Positions 62,764 through 64,000 of a stretch of 64,000 nt of DNA are shown here, one piece after another. Position 1 is the stretch's first letter. Each line of letters begins with the position of its first letter. Where the stretch lies: the NCBI GenBank assembly GCA_964641125.1, contig CAZXMO010000005.1, positions 17,152-81,151 on the forward strand. Direction: 5' to 3'. The position numbers and the translations under genes are program-made. The notes beneath the pieces were generated by a model, which was given only the letters and a program-made list of their open reading frames with translations, was not told the origin of the DNA and searched no databases. Origin of the DNA: JBKHAJ01 sp964641125. Lineage in GTDB: Bacteria; Spirochaetota; Spirochaetia; SPDA01; CAZSGZ01.

Positions 62764-64000
62764 ATGTTTAAAGGTCTGACGCAGCGAGCGCAGAAAATAC
62801 TGACTATAACCGCCCAGGAAGAGGCAAAGAGGTTCCATTCGGACCAGCTTCTTCCCGAGCACATAATTCTCGCGATACTCAAAGACGGTGAAGGACTCGC
62901 ATACAAGATCCTTCAGAAAATGAATATGGATCCTGTCCAGCTTCAGCTGGAAATCGAAGAATCGATCCCCAAGAAGAAGGGGGGATTTATCTTAGGCGAC
63001 GTTCCGCCGTCGAAACGGGGCAAGCGCATACTCGAAGGGTCCGCCGAAGAGGCGCGAAATCTCGGACACGAATACATCGGGACCGAGCACCTCATCTTGG
63101 CAGCCGCCCGTGAGTCGGGGAGCATCTTAGAGAGGATTCTCGGGAAGAATAACCTCTCCGTGGAAAACCTCCGGGAGATCATCGTCGAGATGAGCGGAAC
63201 CGGGGAACAACGGAAAAAGGCTTCACAGCAAATTCAACAGCAAAAGAGGAAGGTCCAGCAGGGGTCCAAGAAAGCGACCCCCACTCTCGACGAGTTTTCC
63301 CGGGACCTGACCGAATACGCACGGGAAGACAAGCTCGACCCGGTCATCGGCCGGGAGAAGGAGATCCAGCGGGTCGTCCAGATCTTGGCCCGACGCACCA
63401 AGAATAACCCGGTCCTCATCGGGGAGCCGGGCGTGGGGAAAACAGCTATAGCGGAGGGCCTCGCCCAGCGGATAACCGAGGGCAATGTCCCGGAGATCCT
63501 CATCGGCAAACGAGTGGTTACTCTCGACTTGGCCTCCCTCATCGCGGGAACCAAGTACCGGGGTGAGTTCGAGGAACGCTTGAAGAGGGTCATGAAGGAG
63601 ATCATATCGGTCCAGAACGTGATCCTGTTCATCGACGAGCTCCACACCATAATCGGCGCCGGCGGCGCCGAGGGCGCCATCGACGCCTCCAATATGCTCA
63701 AGCCCGCCCTCTCGAGGGGGGAACTCCAATGTATCGGGGCTACCACCTTGAACGAGTACAAGAAGTACGTGGAAAAGGACGCCGCTCTGGAAAGGCGCTT
63801 TCAGGCGATATACGTAGAGCAGCCTACGCCGGAGCATACCGTGAAGATCCTCGAGGGAATAAAGAGCCGTTATGAAGAACATCACAACGTAACCTACAAT
63901 GACGAGGCCGTGCATGCGGCGGTGTACATGTCTCACCGGTACATTACCGAAAGGTTTCTCCCCGATAAGGCCATCGATTTGATCGATGAGGCCGGTTCCC
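62764..64000 (+). CDS. clpC: ClpC/ClpA-type AAA+ protease unfoldase, truncated by the window end
   Basis: At least 412 residues before the window edge. The Clp N domain (about 1-145, two repeats: LTITAQEEAKRFHSDQLLPEHI and AEEARNLGHEYIGTEHL) is followed by AAA domain 1 with Walker A GEPGVGKTA, Walker B LFIDELH, and sensor IGATTLNEY. The missing part should hold the middle domain, AAA2 and the ClpP-binding loop. The N domain binds phosphoarginine in B. subtilis ClpC, matching the neighbouring mcsA-mcsB. ATG behind GGGAGG. The frame runs to base 64000 without a stop. Confidence 0.95.
   Translation, partial: MFKGLTQRAQKILTITAQEEAKRFHSDQLLPEHIILAILKDGEGLAYKILQKMNMDPVQLQLEIEESIPKKKGGFILGDVPPSKRGKRILEGSAEEARNLGHEYIGTEHLILAAARESGSILERILGKNNLSVENLREIIVEMSGTGEQRKKASQQIQQQKRKVQQGSKKATPTLDEFSRDLTEYAREDKLDPVIGREKEIQRVVQILARRTKNNPVLIGEPGVGKTAIAEGLAQRITEGNVPEILIGKRVVTLDLASLIAGTKYRGEFEERLKRVMKEIISVQNVILFIDELHTIIGAGGAEGAIDASNMLKPALSRGELQCIGATTLNEYKKYVEKDAALERRFQAIYVEQPTPEHTVKILEGIKSRYEEHHNVTYNDEAVHAAVYMSHRYITERFLPDKAIDLIDEAGS

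Overview
The window is a dense (about 57-60% GC by eye), almost fully coding stretch of chromosome from a free-living or commensal spirochaete, probably close to the Spirochaeta/Treponema group. I base this on the long eukaryote-like isoleucyl-tRNA synthetase, a tandem cyclic-nucleotide-domain protein, HD-GYP and CheY signalling, an outer-membrane lipoprotein (Lol) export system, an Rnf complex in the order C-D-G-E-A-B and an mcsA-mcsB-clpC cluster without ctsR. The grouping of murB, cysS, an RpoE-like sigma factor and the cyclic-nucleotide protein also resembles a Treponema block as I remember it. I see no tRNA, rRNA, insertion sequence, prophage or CRISPR array. There is one 100-N scaffold gap (6379-6478), flanked by an exact 55-base duplication that looks like an assembly artefact.

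Layout. 1-3.8 kb: an exported protein, then murB-mgtE on the minus strand. 3.8-10 kb: cysS; an ECF sigma/anti-sigma pair with an exported protein and an IPT/transglutaminase-like membrane protein; the cyclic-nucleotide protein. 10-22.6 kb: an exported methyltransferase-like protein, valS, a diacylglycerol glycosyltransferase-like gene, a giant 2-hydroxyacyl-CoA-dehydratase activase-type protein, a family 2 glycosyltransferase, GAF-HD-GYP and mtnA. 22.7-28.2 kb: ileS-lipoprotein-hisH-hisF. 28.2-34.4 kb: fmdB-like, cysteine desulfurase-thiI-small protein, ArsR, an SLBB export protein and aroB. 34.4-42.7 kb: hisS-DEAH helicase, pcnB, a TPR pseudo-peptidase and pseudouridine synthase-P-loop/Asp23 protein. 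42.7-49.3 kb: a membrane protein overlapping rnfCDGEAB. 49.4-52.6 kb: a GH57 protein and a fibronectin-like exported protein. 52.7-61.1 kb: Cas2-like-prfB (programmed frameshift)-cheY-PEGA-ftsY-exported protein-lolCDE-type genes. 61.2-64 kb: mcsA-mcsB-clpC, cut by the window edge.

The most striking pattern is regulatory. Many transcription units have a -10 hexamer that ends only 6-10 bases before the start codon, have no Shine-Dalgarno, and usually have a good -35 at 17-18 bp. At least eleven genes fit with both boxes and about three more with the -10 alone. This predicts widespread leaderless mRNAs. Other genes in the same window (valS, ileS, the cyclic-nucleotide protein, fmdB-like, the TPR protein) have ordinary leaders with a Shine-Dalgarno, so two translation-initiation classes seem to coexist. 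The pattern also revises start sites (the activase at 19072, HD-GYP at 20344, the fibronectin-like gene at 52592, the pseudouridine synthase at 42666).

A second theme is enzyme folds with altered active sites: a Cys-to-Ser transglutaminase-like protein, a protein-isoaspartate methyltransferase fold that is exported and has lost its motifs, a GH57 protein without its catalytic Asp, a pseudo-peptidase, an McsB with replaced catalytic-loop residues, and an RnfD with Ser at the flavin-acceptor Thr. Convergent genes are packed so tightly that several share stop-codon bases (CTAG/TTAG), leaving no room for terminators. All functional calls rest on reading motifs by eye; no database search was run.
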